A stretch of DNA of 64,000 nt. Source: Scleromitrula shiraiana. Its lineage: Eukaryota > Ascomycota > Leotiomycetes > Helotiales > Sclerotiniaceae. The DNA lies in assembly GCA_028455995.1 (NCBI GenBank), contig JABELC010000001.1:3460501-3524500 (forward strand), read 5' to 3'. Below the pieces are notes generated by a model. It did no database searches. It had not been told where the DNA came from and was given only the letters and a program-made list of their open reading frames with translations. A program made the position numbers and the translations under genes. Position 1 is the stretch's first letter; every line of letters starts with the position of its first letter. Positions 23,465-34,280 of the stretch are shown here, one piece after another.

Positions 23465-25479
23465 ATGACCACAAATATCATTGGCAAATACCTTAATCCC
23501 ATTCTCTCCGGTCCTCATCCCGATCCCTCCATAATCCGATCCGGTTCCAACTATTTTCTCATAACCTCCTCCTTCGAGTATACCCCTTCCATTCCCATAT
23601 ATCACAGCGTAGATCTGATTAGCTGGACCTTGATATCACATGCCTTAACTCGACGTTCTCAACTTGATATACGAACACCAGAACCTGGTGGTGGTATTTG
23701 GGCCCCTACTATAAGAGAACATAATGATTGGTTTTATATCACTGCGGCTTGTTTCGATAGATATAGACCCCAGGAGGATGAGAGAGTTTGGCCAAGAGGT
23801 TTCTATGTTAAGTGTAAGGTGGAGGATATTTGGGATAGGGATGGGAGTGGTTGGAGTGAATGTGTTTGGTTTGATGAAGTAGGGTTTGATCAGGATGTGA
23901 GTATTTATATTTCTTAATTCCATCATATTTCACTCCATCGTCACAACCCAGAGGATATTTCACGAAGAAGGTGCACAGACTACAATGAACAAACTAATCA
24001 AGCCCAGCTATTCTTCGACCCCAACGGCCTCGTCTACCTCTCCACCACCCGCCGCACCCTCACACGAACACCAACCACGCCCCCCCTAAAAGACTTCGCC
24101 ATCCACATCTGTACCATCGATCTCCCCACCGGAAACTCCACCTCCCCACCCACCGTAATTCGTTCCTCACCCTTCGGAATAGCCGAAGGACCCCACATTC
24201 ACAAACGTGGTGAATATTACTACCTATTTACCGCCGAAGGGGGCACCGAATCCGGCCATTGCGAATGGGTTTCTAGGAGTAAAGTTGGCCCTTTTGGTCC
24301 GTGGGAAATTGGGAATGAGCCGTTGTGGGGAGTGGGAGATGAGGTGGTTAATACGGGGCATTTGGATGTGGTGGAGGGGGTGGATGGGAATTGGTGGGGG
24401 GTTTTGTTGGGGGTTAGGAATTTGAAGGGGGGTGGGGGTAGAGGGGAGGGTCTACCTTCTGTTTTTGGTGGGTTGGTTTGGGTTTCTTTTGATGATGTTT
24501 CTCTGGTCTTGGACTGGAATGGGAGAATTTCACTAATTAAAGACTCATTGCATAGGAAGAGAAAGTTTCCTAGTACCAATGACATGGGAAAACGATTGGC
24601 CTATAATCAACAATAAGAGGCCGATTACATTGGAATCAGAAGGACCGGGTCTATATCGATTAGAGCCTACCTTCAAATGGCGAGATGATTTTAAAGAGGA
24701 GAAACTATCACTTGGTTGGTATCGAAAAAGCAAGTTTGTTTATTTGATTATCTCCTCTTTACACTCCGCATTACTCAAATTACTCCAACACACACAAACA
24801 TACACACACAAAAAAGAAACCTCCCTAACAAATATTCCCAGATACACCACTCAAACCCGACCACACCATCATCCCCACCCTCGGACTCCGTCTCCACGGC
24901 TCCCCCTACCCCCTCTCTAGCCCCGCCTCACCAACTATGTTTCTTCGCAAACAAAGCGCTACAACGTGTACATTTAAAGCCCGTCTCGCGTTTCACCCGA
25001 AATCGATGCATGAAGAGGCGGGTGTGTGTCTTTACTGGAATTATGGGAGATGGTGTAGTTTAGGGGTTGGGATGGATGAGGGGATGAGTAATGGGGCTGG
25101 GGAGGTGGGGAGGGTTGTGAAATTTAGGTTTTTTGGGGAGGGGGATGGGGATGGGGATGAGGAGATCGAGGGGGGGAGGAGGCATTTGTGGATTGGTGGG
25201 ATGGGAGATGGGAAGGATAGGGACCTATTACTGAGTATTAAATGCAGTATTGAGGGATATGAATTTTATGCGAATATCATGCGAGGGGAAAAGGGAAATG
25301 AGGAGGACAGTGTGTTGATGGGCAAGGTTGGGGTAGGTGAGATGACGAGGGATCCGAGGGTGGGAGCTGCGTTTATGGGGATGATGGTGGGGGTTTTTGC
25401 GGTGGGGGAGGGGGGTGGAAGGGGAGAGGGAGAGGGAGAGGGAGAGGGAGCGGTTTTTAGGTGGGTTGAGATGGGGTGA
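23465..25479 (+). CDS. GH43 beta-xylosidase/alpha-arabinofuranosidase, cytosolic
   Basis: Predicted 567-aa protein from exons 23465–23896, 24008–24467, 24556–24729 and 24842–25479 (1704 nt, in frame). The third intron (24730–24841) begins GCAAGT instead of GT; using the nearest GT shifts the frame, so a GC–AG intron is required. The five-bladed propeller catalytic residues are visible: the base Asp in GPHPDPSI, the pKa Asp in LFFDPNGLVYL, the acid Glu in GIAEGPHIHK. NPILSGPHPDPSII and FEYTPSIPIYHSVDLISW match the XynB-like subgroup, as does the C-terminal beta-sandwich with LRLHGS and ATTCTFKARL. No signal peptide is present, so it probably cleaves imported xylo- or arabino-oligosaccharides inside the cell. 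Gly runs in VGEGGGRGEGEGEGEG near the end suggest slippage-prone DNA. Each exon is C-rich at its start and G-rich at its end. Confidence 0.9.
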
Positions 25480-25760
25480 AGGGGGAGGAACGGATGATTT
25501 TACTGCGGGCAAGTGAGTAGATATATGATGCGATATGCTGTAATTTAATAGCATAACTTGCATCAAGAATGGGCCTAATATACCATACCATACCATACCA
25601 TACCACATCATACCATACCACATCATATCGCTCATACATCTCGTTTAAATCCGATGATATGAGATGGGAAAGTTACTTTGCAGATAACAAAACATTCGAT
25701 ATGTATTTTACCCATCTACCGATATTTCATTGGTTTGTAATTGTAATAGGATGTGTGAGG

Positions 25761-25795
<35 letters not shown>

Positions 25796-26140
25796 CATCC
25801 ATACGATACTATTTGATGAATATTTCCTCAGCAGTAAGGTGACTGGTTAACTGACTCTTTTATCAATTCACTAAAACTTACCATCAGTATTTGCTTACTA
25901 TTCTCAACTTTCACGTAATGCCGTATGTATGTATGTATGTATGTATGTATATATTGTATGTATATATTGTATGTATATATGAATGCGTAGTCGGTATCAT
26001 AATATCTATTATTTGTTATATTATTTGTTATGCAACAAGATATATTCTAGTCGTTAATCGAGTCATCTATGTATGCGTCTACAGTATATACATATCCCCG
26101 AATAGGTACTCGAGATATGTAGGTACCAGGCAGTAGGATC

Positions 26141-26176
26141 TTAGGTTCAGGCTTAGGCTTACGCTTAGGCTTAGGC
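26141..26176 (+). repeat. Six TTAGGC-like hexamers
   Basis: Successive hexamers read TTAGGT, TCAGGC, TTAGGC, TTACGC, TTAGGC, TTAGGC. They resemble, but do not equal, the fungal telomere unit TTAGGG. Confidence 0.7.
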
Positions 26177-27780
26177 TTCATTTGTTGGCTAGCTTATACG
26201 GTCGGTCGGTTTGTTTGTTGTGATAACCATGATGGACGTAGGGATATGCGTCTATCACATGCTGTACCACAGGACTTGCATCGAAGCCGCCAACAATCAA
26301 CTCCAAGGTTGGTTGATAGGTACATCTGGGTTAGCGGTTAGCCAGTTAATCTACATGGATAGTAATCATCATCATCATCATCAATCCACAATCCATGGAA
26401 AAGCCACGAGACATGGTAAAATCAAGATCTAGATGCTACAGATGAATATTTATTTCCGCATTCGAATATTTCAATAATAGAAAAGAAAAGAATAGAAAGA
26501 GAAAGAGAAAGCCAGTTAAGCCACGATATTTATTCACGTGTACACTGTACATACATATATAGTACAGTATCTATATCTAGGGAGTATTTCCACGTTTTTA
26601 GTTCGCGGGATGGGTTCTAGACCAATTATAATATGATATTCGTAGCATGTATGTATCCATGGATGATAGATAGGTGTGGAAATAGTGAGGATGAGTGAAT
26701 CAGATAGATAGATAGATACCTAGGCCTAGTTATACTCGTACAGTACTTTCAATGGTTTAATGGATGGATGGATGGATGGATGGATGGATGTTTCTTATGC
26801 AGGCACATGTCATGATTATGCATAACGATAAGGAATCGGATTCATGAATAGGAATAGAAATAGGAATACCTACTAATAAGGTCCATAGTTTTTTTTACAT
26901 AGGTATTGAAACTCGGTGTCGATGTTGTATTGAGATAAGGGATCAGGATCTGCCCCCCGCGCGCGCATATATCTAGGATTGGCCAACAAGGTGTGGAGTA
27001 TCGTATCGTATCGTATATTGTAATGTGGGTGAGATTTGACGTGGTACAATATGAATGAGGAGAAGGGAGAAGGGAGAAGGGGGGAGAAGAGAAGAGAAGA
27101 GAAGGGGAAGATTCAAGATTTTCATTATTCTTTATTTATTTACTTATTTATTTATTCCTTTATTATATAATTATGCATCTTTTATGATTTAAGGAGAGAA
27201 AAGAAGAAGAAGAAGAAGAGGAGAAGAGAGGAGAAGAAAAGAAATAGAAAATAATAATAATAAGAATAGAAAAAAAAGAGGTCCGGTGATGACTGATGAT
27301 GAGATAGAAGATAGAAGGGGATCATATGCTTAGACCTTGTTTTGTCTTGCTTGTTCAATGCTGGTTTGTTTGTTTGTCTGTCTGTTATTGTTGTTGTTGT
27401 CGCTGGAGTATTGAATGATCTTGATTATTGATAAGAGATTAGAATAACCAACTTCTTTCTCCTTATAAGAGTTTCCCTTCTTCCCTCTCTCATTCCCTCT
27501 CCCTTTTACTTCATTTATCAATCAATCGAATAAAAATCAAGTAATCTAGTTAACAATATTTTAAGAATTTATATCTTCATTTTTATTATTATTATTATTA
27601 TCATATCATAAGCCTCACTTCTCATTATTATTATTACTCACATACCTCCTGACTCACATACCGAGTCTCAAACACCTTCCTCTCATCATTCTCAAAAATC
27701 ACATCATTTATAATAAATTCACCACTGAATTGTGTTTCTGATTTGCAACTTCTTCAATTTCCTATTCAACTCTTCTTCTC

Positions 27781-28050
<270 letters not shown>

Positions 28051-28574
28051 GATCCTTCATCCCTTCCCATATTTTTTTGTTGGTTTCAGAGTCATTCGGT
28101 CATCTATTATTACCTATTTAAGCAACTTGCTTTGAATCAATAATCAAGTCTACCTACCTATCTACCTTTTAATACTACTTTACTACAATTACTACAATTA
28201 CTACGCTTTTCACCTTTTTTAATCCTACAAAATTCTTTTGTACTTTACTTTCTCTTTCTTTTTTGCAATCATCCAAATTCAAATTCGAATTCAAATCAAA
28301 TACGTGAACGGAAGAACTGAACGGAAATATTCAGATCTATTTTAAGAGACAACTATACATTCCTGTTCCTATCAACAAGAACAAAGAAACTCGATCAACT
28401 CCACCAAACCCCAAAGATAACGGAACCCCTTTCTATTTCTAAATTTAAACCCTTATCATCATCTGCCAATACCAATAAATCTCCCATCTCGACCATCAAC
28501 TTCTTTCTCTTTCTCTTCCTCTTCCTCTTCCAAACTTCAACTCAAACCTAGACTTTATAAACAAACGAACAATC

Positions 28575-29370
28575 ATGTCTGACTCACCAGTTTCTTCAAT
28601 CCAAACCAGAGATATTCGTTCCGAATCTCAAGCTTTTAAACGTGATAGAGATCAAGCAGAGAAATGGAACCAGGGAAGTCGTCCTCTTGCTGGTCATGGT
28701 GGTGGTAAATTTTCTGTTCCAACACCAAGTATTGAGGAAATTCAAGCTCCTAAACAAATGGAGAAGTTTAGACCTCAAAAGCAAATGAGTCAAATGTATG
28801 TCTTCTCTCATCTTCCTACCTACCATAATGGCATACTCTCATATCAAAACTTTAAAGATATCCAGAAAGTATATGAACTAATTTGAGGATAGATCTAGTA
28901 GCTCTGACAGGAAATCTCATGCCAATATCACTCCAAAACCATTTGGATCTGCCAAATTTTCAGATAGTTCATCTAACTCCCGCCTCGCTCGAAAGGTTGA
29001 TGCTCACTTCGATGCTCAAGATGGTTCATCACACCCTCTTTCCAAATCCTTACTTGATCTCCTTCCTGTCGCAGGTGAAACTCAATATCAAAATCGTACA
29101 ATGGGTGATGAAGGTGTACTATACAGTTTCGATCGATCCGAATCTCCACCTACAAGGGTAGATTTAGGAGGATTAGTAGATTTAGCAGAGAAGAGATGGG
29201 CTAGTGAACAAACGGATAAGATTGTTAGGGGTGAATATGAAGTTCTTGACGCTGAAGGAGAAGTTGTTGTGAATAGAGTTGGAAAAGGAAGGAAGAGTCC
29301 AAGATCAAATGCTAAGAGAAGAGGAGAGAAATTGGTTGTCGTTGAGGATGATGGCTTTGAATTGATTTAA
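28575..29370 (+). CDS. Small hydrophilic protein of unknown function
   Basis: Predicted 232-aa protein from exons 28575–28795 and 28893–29370 (699 nt, in frame); the intron starts GTATGT and ends GATAG. I do not recognise the family. The N-terminus (MSDSPVSSIQTRDIRSESQA) is polar, the middle contains HPLSKSLLDLLPVAGETQYQ and the C-terminal part GGLVDLAEKRWASEQTDKIV followed by GEYEVLDAEGEVVV and a basic cluster GKGRKSPRSNAKRRGEK that could be a nuclear signal. No membrane segment or signal peptide. The clean intron, coherent amino-acid composition and a long pyrimidine-rich leader argue it is a real gene. Confidence 0.7.
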
Positions 29371-30790
29371 TGGATTGATTGGTTGTTAATCAATCCCCTT
29401 ATCGGGGTTACATTCATTGATGATCTTCACTTCCTTCCTGGTTACTCTCAACAGTACACAACATGTCGCATTTGTTACTTCGGATAACAGATACTCGACA
29501 TCTTTCTTACCTATTACATTTTTTTACTTCTTCTTCCTCTTTCACATTACACTACTTTATTTTACTACACTTTACTTCAGCTTTTAGCATGGGATACGAT
29601 ACGACAGGATACGATATGATAAGATAAGATAACGGCAGCTTACTCGGGAAATTCATTTGTTTGCTTGTTTGTTTGTTTGTTTGTTTGCATGCATGCATTT
29701 TTTTGGATTAGACGCGAGCGAACATGATACCTACATACACCTAGAGAAGGATGGCTACCCTTTTTTGTTCTTGCAGTTAGATAGATCTGGTTTTCCTTTT
29801 CTTTTTTACATTCCTGGGACGTTTGTTTAATGCCTCTTTTGTTTTTCTGGGGATTTTCTTCTTTTTCCTATTTCGGGTATACTTTGGTGCTGGCTGTTGG
29901 GTTGTATCATGGGGTTGCATTTTGATTTACATTGCATAGCTTACCACTGGCTCGTTGGTAGCTGGGTTTGGGAGGATAGCTTGGCTTAGCTTGGTTTGGT
30001 CTGGATGGCATGTTATGGCTGGGGAATTCTTTTTTGATGAGGTGCATTGCATCTCATGTATAGATAGCTTACCACTCCAAGGCTTTTGAATTAAAGCTGG
30101 AGAGTTGGAAGGATAGCTTGGGTTCTCTTTGGGCTGGGCATGGGCATAAGCGCTGAGGGGTTCATACCTGGGTATACTTTGCATCGTATTGGTAGTGCGT
30201 AGGTTTCCTTTGGATTTGGTGCCTTGCTCATGAGGAGGATACACATACATACCTACTTATCTAATAAACCTACGTACCTACTCTAATCTTAAAACTCCGT
30301 CGTTTACCTAGTGCTGTGTATTAATCTTTCTCCTTCCTTCCTTCCTTCCTTCCTTCCTTTCTGCCTTCCTGATTTCATACCTCGAGTTATATTTCTCCAT
30401 CCTGTGATTTTTTTCTCGTTTCATTCCGTTCCATTCCGCCCCATCTCTTCACTGGAGATACCTTCGATATGACCTCCGTCTATCCCTCTCTCTCTCGCTC
30501 TCGTATTCTACTCCAATCCCTACCTAGAAACTCATCTAACAAGACATGTAAAATAGCAGCTCGAAGCGTCCGAATAAACTGGCTAGGCCCTTAGGGAACG
30601 GCAAAAACTAAAGTTTGCGGGTAAACATGCAATAACATTCATTCATTTCGCTCAACCCAAAACCAAATAAAAGACATTTATTTATTTATTTGCAAAGAAA
30701 GATATTCATTCATTCATTCATTCATTCACGATTGAGAAAAAAAAAATTTATTTATTGTTTATTATTTATTATCTGCGGAGACAAAATGTT
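29371..30790. other. Intergenic, repeat-bearing
   Basis: No gene seen. Short repeats: GATAC/GATAA near 29590–29630, GTTT at 29656–29687, CCTT at 30335–30360, TATT near 30680, TTCA at 30702–30727. A degenerate duplication with the core ATAGCTTACCACT…GGATAGCTTGG occurs near 29935–29985 and again near 30064–30120. Confidence 0.6.
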
Positions 30791-30930
30791 TGGAGGAGCG
30801 GTTGATCGAAAACCGGGCTTCATCGAATCACGCACGCACGCACGTCATGTGAAAATGAACCGTCAGCTGGCTGACGTTTCGACGTTTCTGAAAATGCAAA
30901 CGATGCACTCTACCACTGAGTTACACCCCC
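30791..30930 (-). tRNA. tRNA-Ala(TGC) with a ~68-nt intron
   Basis: Minus-strand cloverleaf: acceptor GGGGGTG against CTCCTCC, with the G3·U70 pair that identifies Ala, one T–T mismatch at 6:67, D-arm ACTC…GAGT, anticodon stem CATCG with CGATG, loop TTTGCAT (anticodon TGC), T-arm CGGTT TTCGATC AACCG, discriminator A. The intron follows base 37 and contains TGCG tandem repeats; it is longer than usual. TTTT directly downstream (plus 30783–30786) can terminate RNA polymerase III. The mismatch and long intron leave some chance of a decayed copy. Confidence 0.72.
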
Positions 30931-31384
30931 GAGGAATGTGATGGATCTTGGGCTTTTTTATTTTGGTCTTTAGTATGTTCCTGTTTTGGGGTTGGGGGAT
31001 ATGGGAATTAGATGTATTAGATATATTTACCACACTGGCTGGCACATAAAAATTCCCTCTGTTTGGTAAAATTAAATAAAATAAAATAATTCTAAGAGAT
31101 ATATAAGATAGTAACTTCAATTTGTCAAGGATTATAATGTAGACTTGAAATTTTCATGGTTTTTAATTTTTTTTGTTAAAATAATTTATGATTGTTTTAA
31201 TATAATTTCTAATCTATCCAAACCAACCCTCCTCTTGGAGCTGCAAAAAAGAAAAAAGTGAATTTCTGTATTCCTGAGGCATAAATAAAATCCAAGGCCA
31301 CCACTCCAGAATTCTCATGGTGGTTGCGACAACATCAATTGTCAAAAGCATACGCACTCAATTGACCATCTTCTAACATTCAAA
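30931..31384. other. Intergenic, no gene seen
   Basis: AT-rich spacer between the tRNA-Ala 5' end and the uS14m start, presumably holding the uS14m promoter. Confidence 0.5.
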
Positions 31385-31901
31385 ATGTCTATGTTTCGGG
31401 CGAAGAAACTTGACCTGGGTTGCTTTGTCAACATCAAGGTAATTCGAGATCATACCAAAAGAAAGGTTTTCAATGAGCATGAACCCGAACGGTATGTTCT
31501 TCATCATTTTTCATGATTCTGTTGAATTTGGATCAGGACTAATGGGGAAAATTATAGACAAGCTCTTCGATATATAATTCGAAATCTATCACTACCTGAT
31601 CGTACGCGCTTTCAAGCACAACTAGAGTTGACTCGAATGCATTGCTATACAAGACCTACGCAAATAAGGAATCGATGTATTCAAGGTGGAAAGGGAAGGG
31701 GTATTTTGAGAGATTTTAAGATGTCTAGGGTACGTTATTTACATCCCGATTTTAGTGAGGAAGAGATATGGATGAGGATTCAGAACCGTAGGGAAGGAAA
31801 TCGAGAAAAGAGTGAAGCTAATGACTTGATGTTTGCAGTATAATTTCCGTATGAATGCACTGGCTGGTAATATTCCAGGTGTTAAGAAGGCTAGTTGGTA
31901 G
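31385..31901 (+). CDS. MRP2: Mitochondrial small-subunit ribosomal protein uS14m (MRP2)
   Basis: Predicted 113-aa protein from exons 31385–31491, 31558–31729 and 31839–31901 (342 nt, in frame). It shows the S14 pattern: MSMFRAKKLDLGCFVNIKV, ERQALRYIIRNLSLP, then RPTQIRNRCIQGGKGRGILR and the C-terminal FKMSRYNFRMNALAGNIPG. The single Cys in NRC and the lack of a zinc knuckle fit the mitochondrial form. It works in the head of the mitochondrial 37S subunit. Length equals that of fungal Mrp2. Confidence 0.93.
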
Positions 31902-32748
31902 AAGGAAATTGGTAAGGAAGGACGACATAGAAGGACGAGCAAACGGCCGAATGAACGAACGAATATGAATAGCAGTATTGGAGCTATGACTTGAGATTTT
32001 CGAGAGATATACTCCAACTGGGAATAGGAGTACGATGATGATTCCACGATAAGATTCTATTCGAGGATTGTACATATATTAGGAGGTGTTTGAGATGTAA
32101 TATACACATCATGAGGGGTAAAAGTTTTAAAAGCTAGAAACAACACCCCGGCTTGGTAGAAGAGAAGATATAAATGAGAAAGCAATTCTCCTCCAACCAG
32201 TTAGAAAAGGTTTATTACCTCGATATAAGTTCTTGAAGTTAATTTTCTTGAAATACTGGTGGTAATACGATCTTAATCTTTGTCTCTATGAAGTTCTAGA
32301 CAAAAAGCATATATTTTGACCTTCATTCATTCTATGTACATTCTCATCTGCTGACATCTGATAAAACTTATAGCCTTGCCTTGTAACAAAAGCATCAACT
32401 TTGTTTGCATCCATCTTTTTGTTTAGCAAACCAAATATCAAAAATAATAACAACGTCAAAAATTATTTGATTATAAGATGATATATTAAAGTTGATTCTC
32501 TCTGTTTATTTAAGACAATCATTTTTGATTCTCAAACAAACTTCATTCTTTCCCTTTTATAATATTCCAAAATAATAGTTTTTACCTTTGAATTCACTCC
32601 AATACTGTTCTCCAAAGTCACATTTCCTCAACCTCTTCTTCTCAAAGACAAACAATACAACAAAATTATCTTGTTTCTTCCATCTTACAAACGAATTTAG
32701 AACTTCCCTATTATCACAACAAAGAAGTACTTCAAATCTATTCTTACA
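31902..32748. other. Intergenic with long AT/TC-rich leader
   Basis: No gene seen. The 250 bp before the next start codon are rich in T and C and likely form its 5' leader. Confidence 0.5.
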
Positions 32749-34016
32749 ATGTTTCGTCGATTACCTTCAGGTCTTCCAAAAGACCCCCGATTTGAGCCAT
32801 CTCTTCAAGGACTTGGATACTTCATTAATGAGAAAGATGAAATCCGAAGCATTGAAAATCCAAAGGCTTATTTCAAGTATTTCATAACCAAAAATGAACG
32901 CTATAACATGCTCCAAAGAGAAGCCATGAACCGTTTGTCTTTCCCTTCATATTTTAACCTTTACGCGCATGTATTGACATCTCACCAGAAGCAATTCGGG
33001 AAATAGTAATGGAGCGACTCATCAAGATCGGGCTTCAAAAGACCATTCTTCCTCTCAATACTCCCATAACATCACCTCACACCACCATTCTCACTTCGCC
33101 CCACCTTTCCACTGCCAAGCGTATCATCGTCCTCTTCTATGAACCAAAAGATGATCTTGGAATTTTCGCCCATCGGATTCTCGGCGGCGCTGGTGGAATC
33201 AATGTGGGATCTGCTGTGAATTTCTGCAAATACATCCAAGCCCAACACACATCTCCAACGGACCCCACACCACCCGCCATCATCCTCGCAAACATGGGAC
33301 AGCTTCGATGGTGGCGCAGAGGAAAGAAAGCTGTTACTCAAACGAGCTGGTTCGCCCTTCCACAGGCTAGTGAGGTGGATAAACCATATCGATTTGACAA
33401 GTTCAAGAATACGATCGAGGGGAATCGTGATACGGATCAACATGTCGATTACATCTTCAACCGTGTTATATCGGAGTTTGCACATGCCGATGCCAAAATC
33501 AACGTGATCGGTGTCTCGGAGGGAGCAATGGGAGTATGTCATTTCTTGGAACAGCCCGACAACTGGAAGAAATGGGGTCATCGAATGCAAGCATTGGCAG
33601 GAGTATCATCATGGTACCATTCCATTGATTGCAAAAACCCTCTATTCTTAGAATGGCTAGAAGCTCGAGGACGTACCTACCTCATGTCCGGAGAACCAGA
33701 AGGTACCTTTCTTGCGGGTCCAGAGGGAACTCGAAATGTGGCGAGTTTTGGTACCCCGGTTTTTAGTCTGGGTGAACCGTGGTATAGTGAGTGTATGTTG
33801 CCGAAGGGATATAAGACGTTGATTGATTGGTTTGGAGAGGTTGCGACTGAAGATGGAAATGGAGGATTGGGTTATTGTAATCCGATGTTTACGAGGCTTG
33901 ATGATGATGAGGATGAACCGGAATTGGGGTTTGGTGATGAAGGGTTTGGGGATGAGGAGAGGGGGGATGGTATTGAGTTGAGAATCGATGCTGGCCCTGG
34001 TGTAGTTGGGGAATAG
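32749..34016 (+). CDS. Arb2-domain protein
   Basis: Predicted 403-aa protein from exons 32749–32932 and 32989–34016 (1212 nt, in frame; the intron starts GTTTGT and ends CACCAG). The N-terminus MFRRLPSGLPKDPRFEPSLQ and the segment GLGYFINEKDEIRSIENP are the standard opening of fungal Arb2-domain proteins. An alpha/beta-hydrolase-like core follows, with HVDYIFNRVISEFAHADAKI and the nucleophile-elbow-like INVIGVSEGAMG. The C-terminus is acidic. Arb2 of fission yeast is part of an Argonaute chaperone complex in heterochromatin silencing; whether this protein does the same is an inference. Coding-strand composition moves from C-rich to G-rich over exon 2. Confidence 0.85.
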
Positions 34017-34280
34017 AGGACGATCATGTTCATGGTGCGGCGAGAGCTTGGTGGAAAGGTGTGCATGCCAATTTTTTAACATCATTTTCTTGTGGTAAGA
34101 ACTGCGAGTAGCTAGGATTTTTATGCGACCTAGTTTCGGACAATGAAATGAATATGGATTCATACAGGAGATAAGTCCATAAATTGAGTAAGCTGTGAAA
34201 CTATTCATATACAAATGTCTGAATGAGAGGTGTTTAAGGAAGTATCATAATTCGTTTGATAGAAACAGACCCAAACCATA

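Noticed and set aside
24220..24585. Minus-strand 121-codon ORF
   Set aside because: Antisense to GH43 exon 2 and caused by the G-rich exon end.
33657..34214. Minus-strand 185-codon ORF
   Set aside because: Antisense to the Arb2-domain gene 3' end; Ser/Pro/His-rich composition is explained by the G-rich coding strand.
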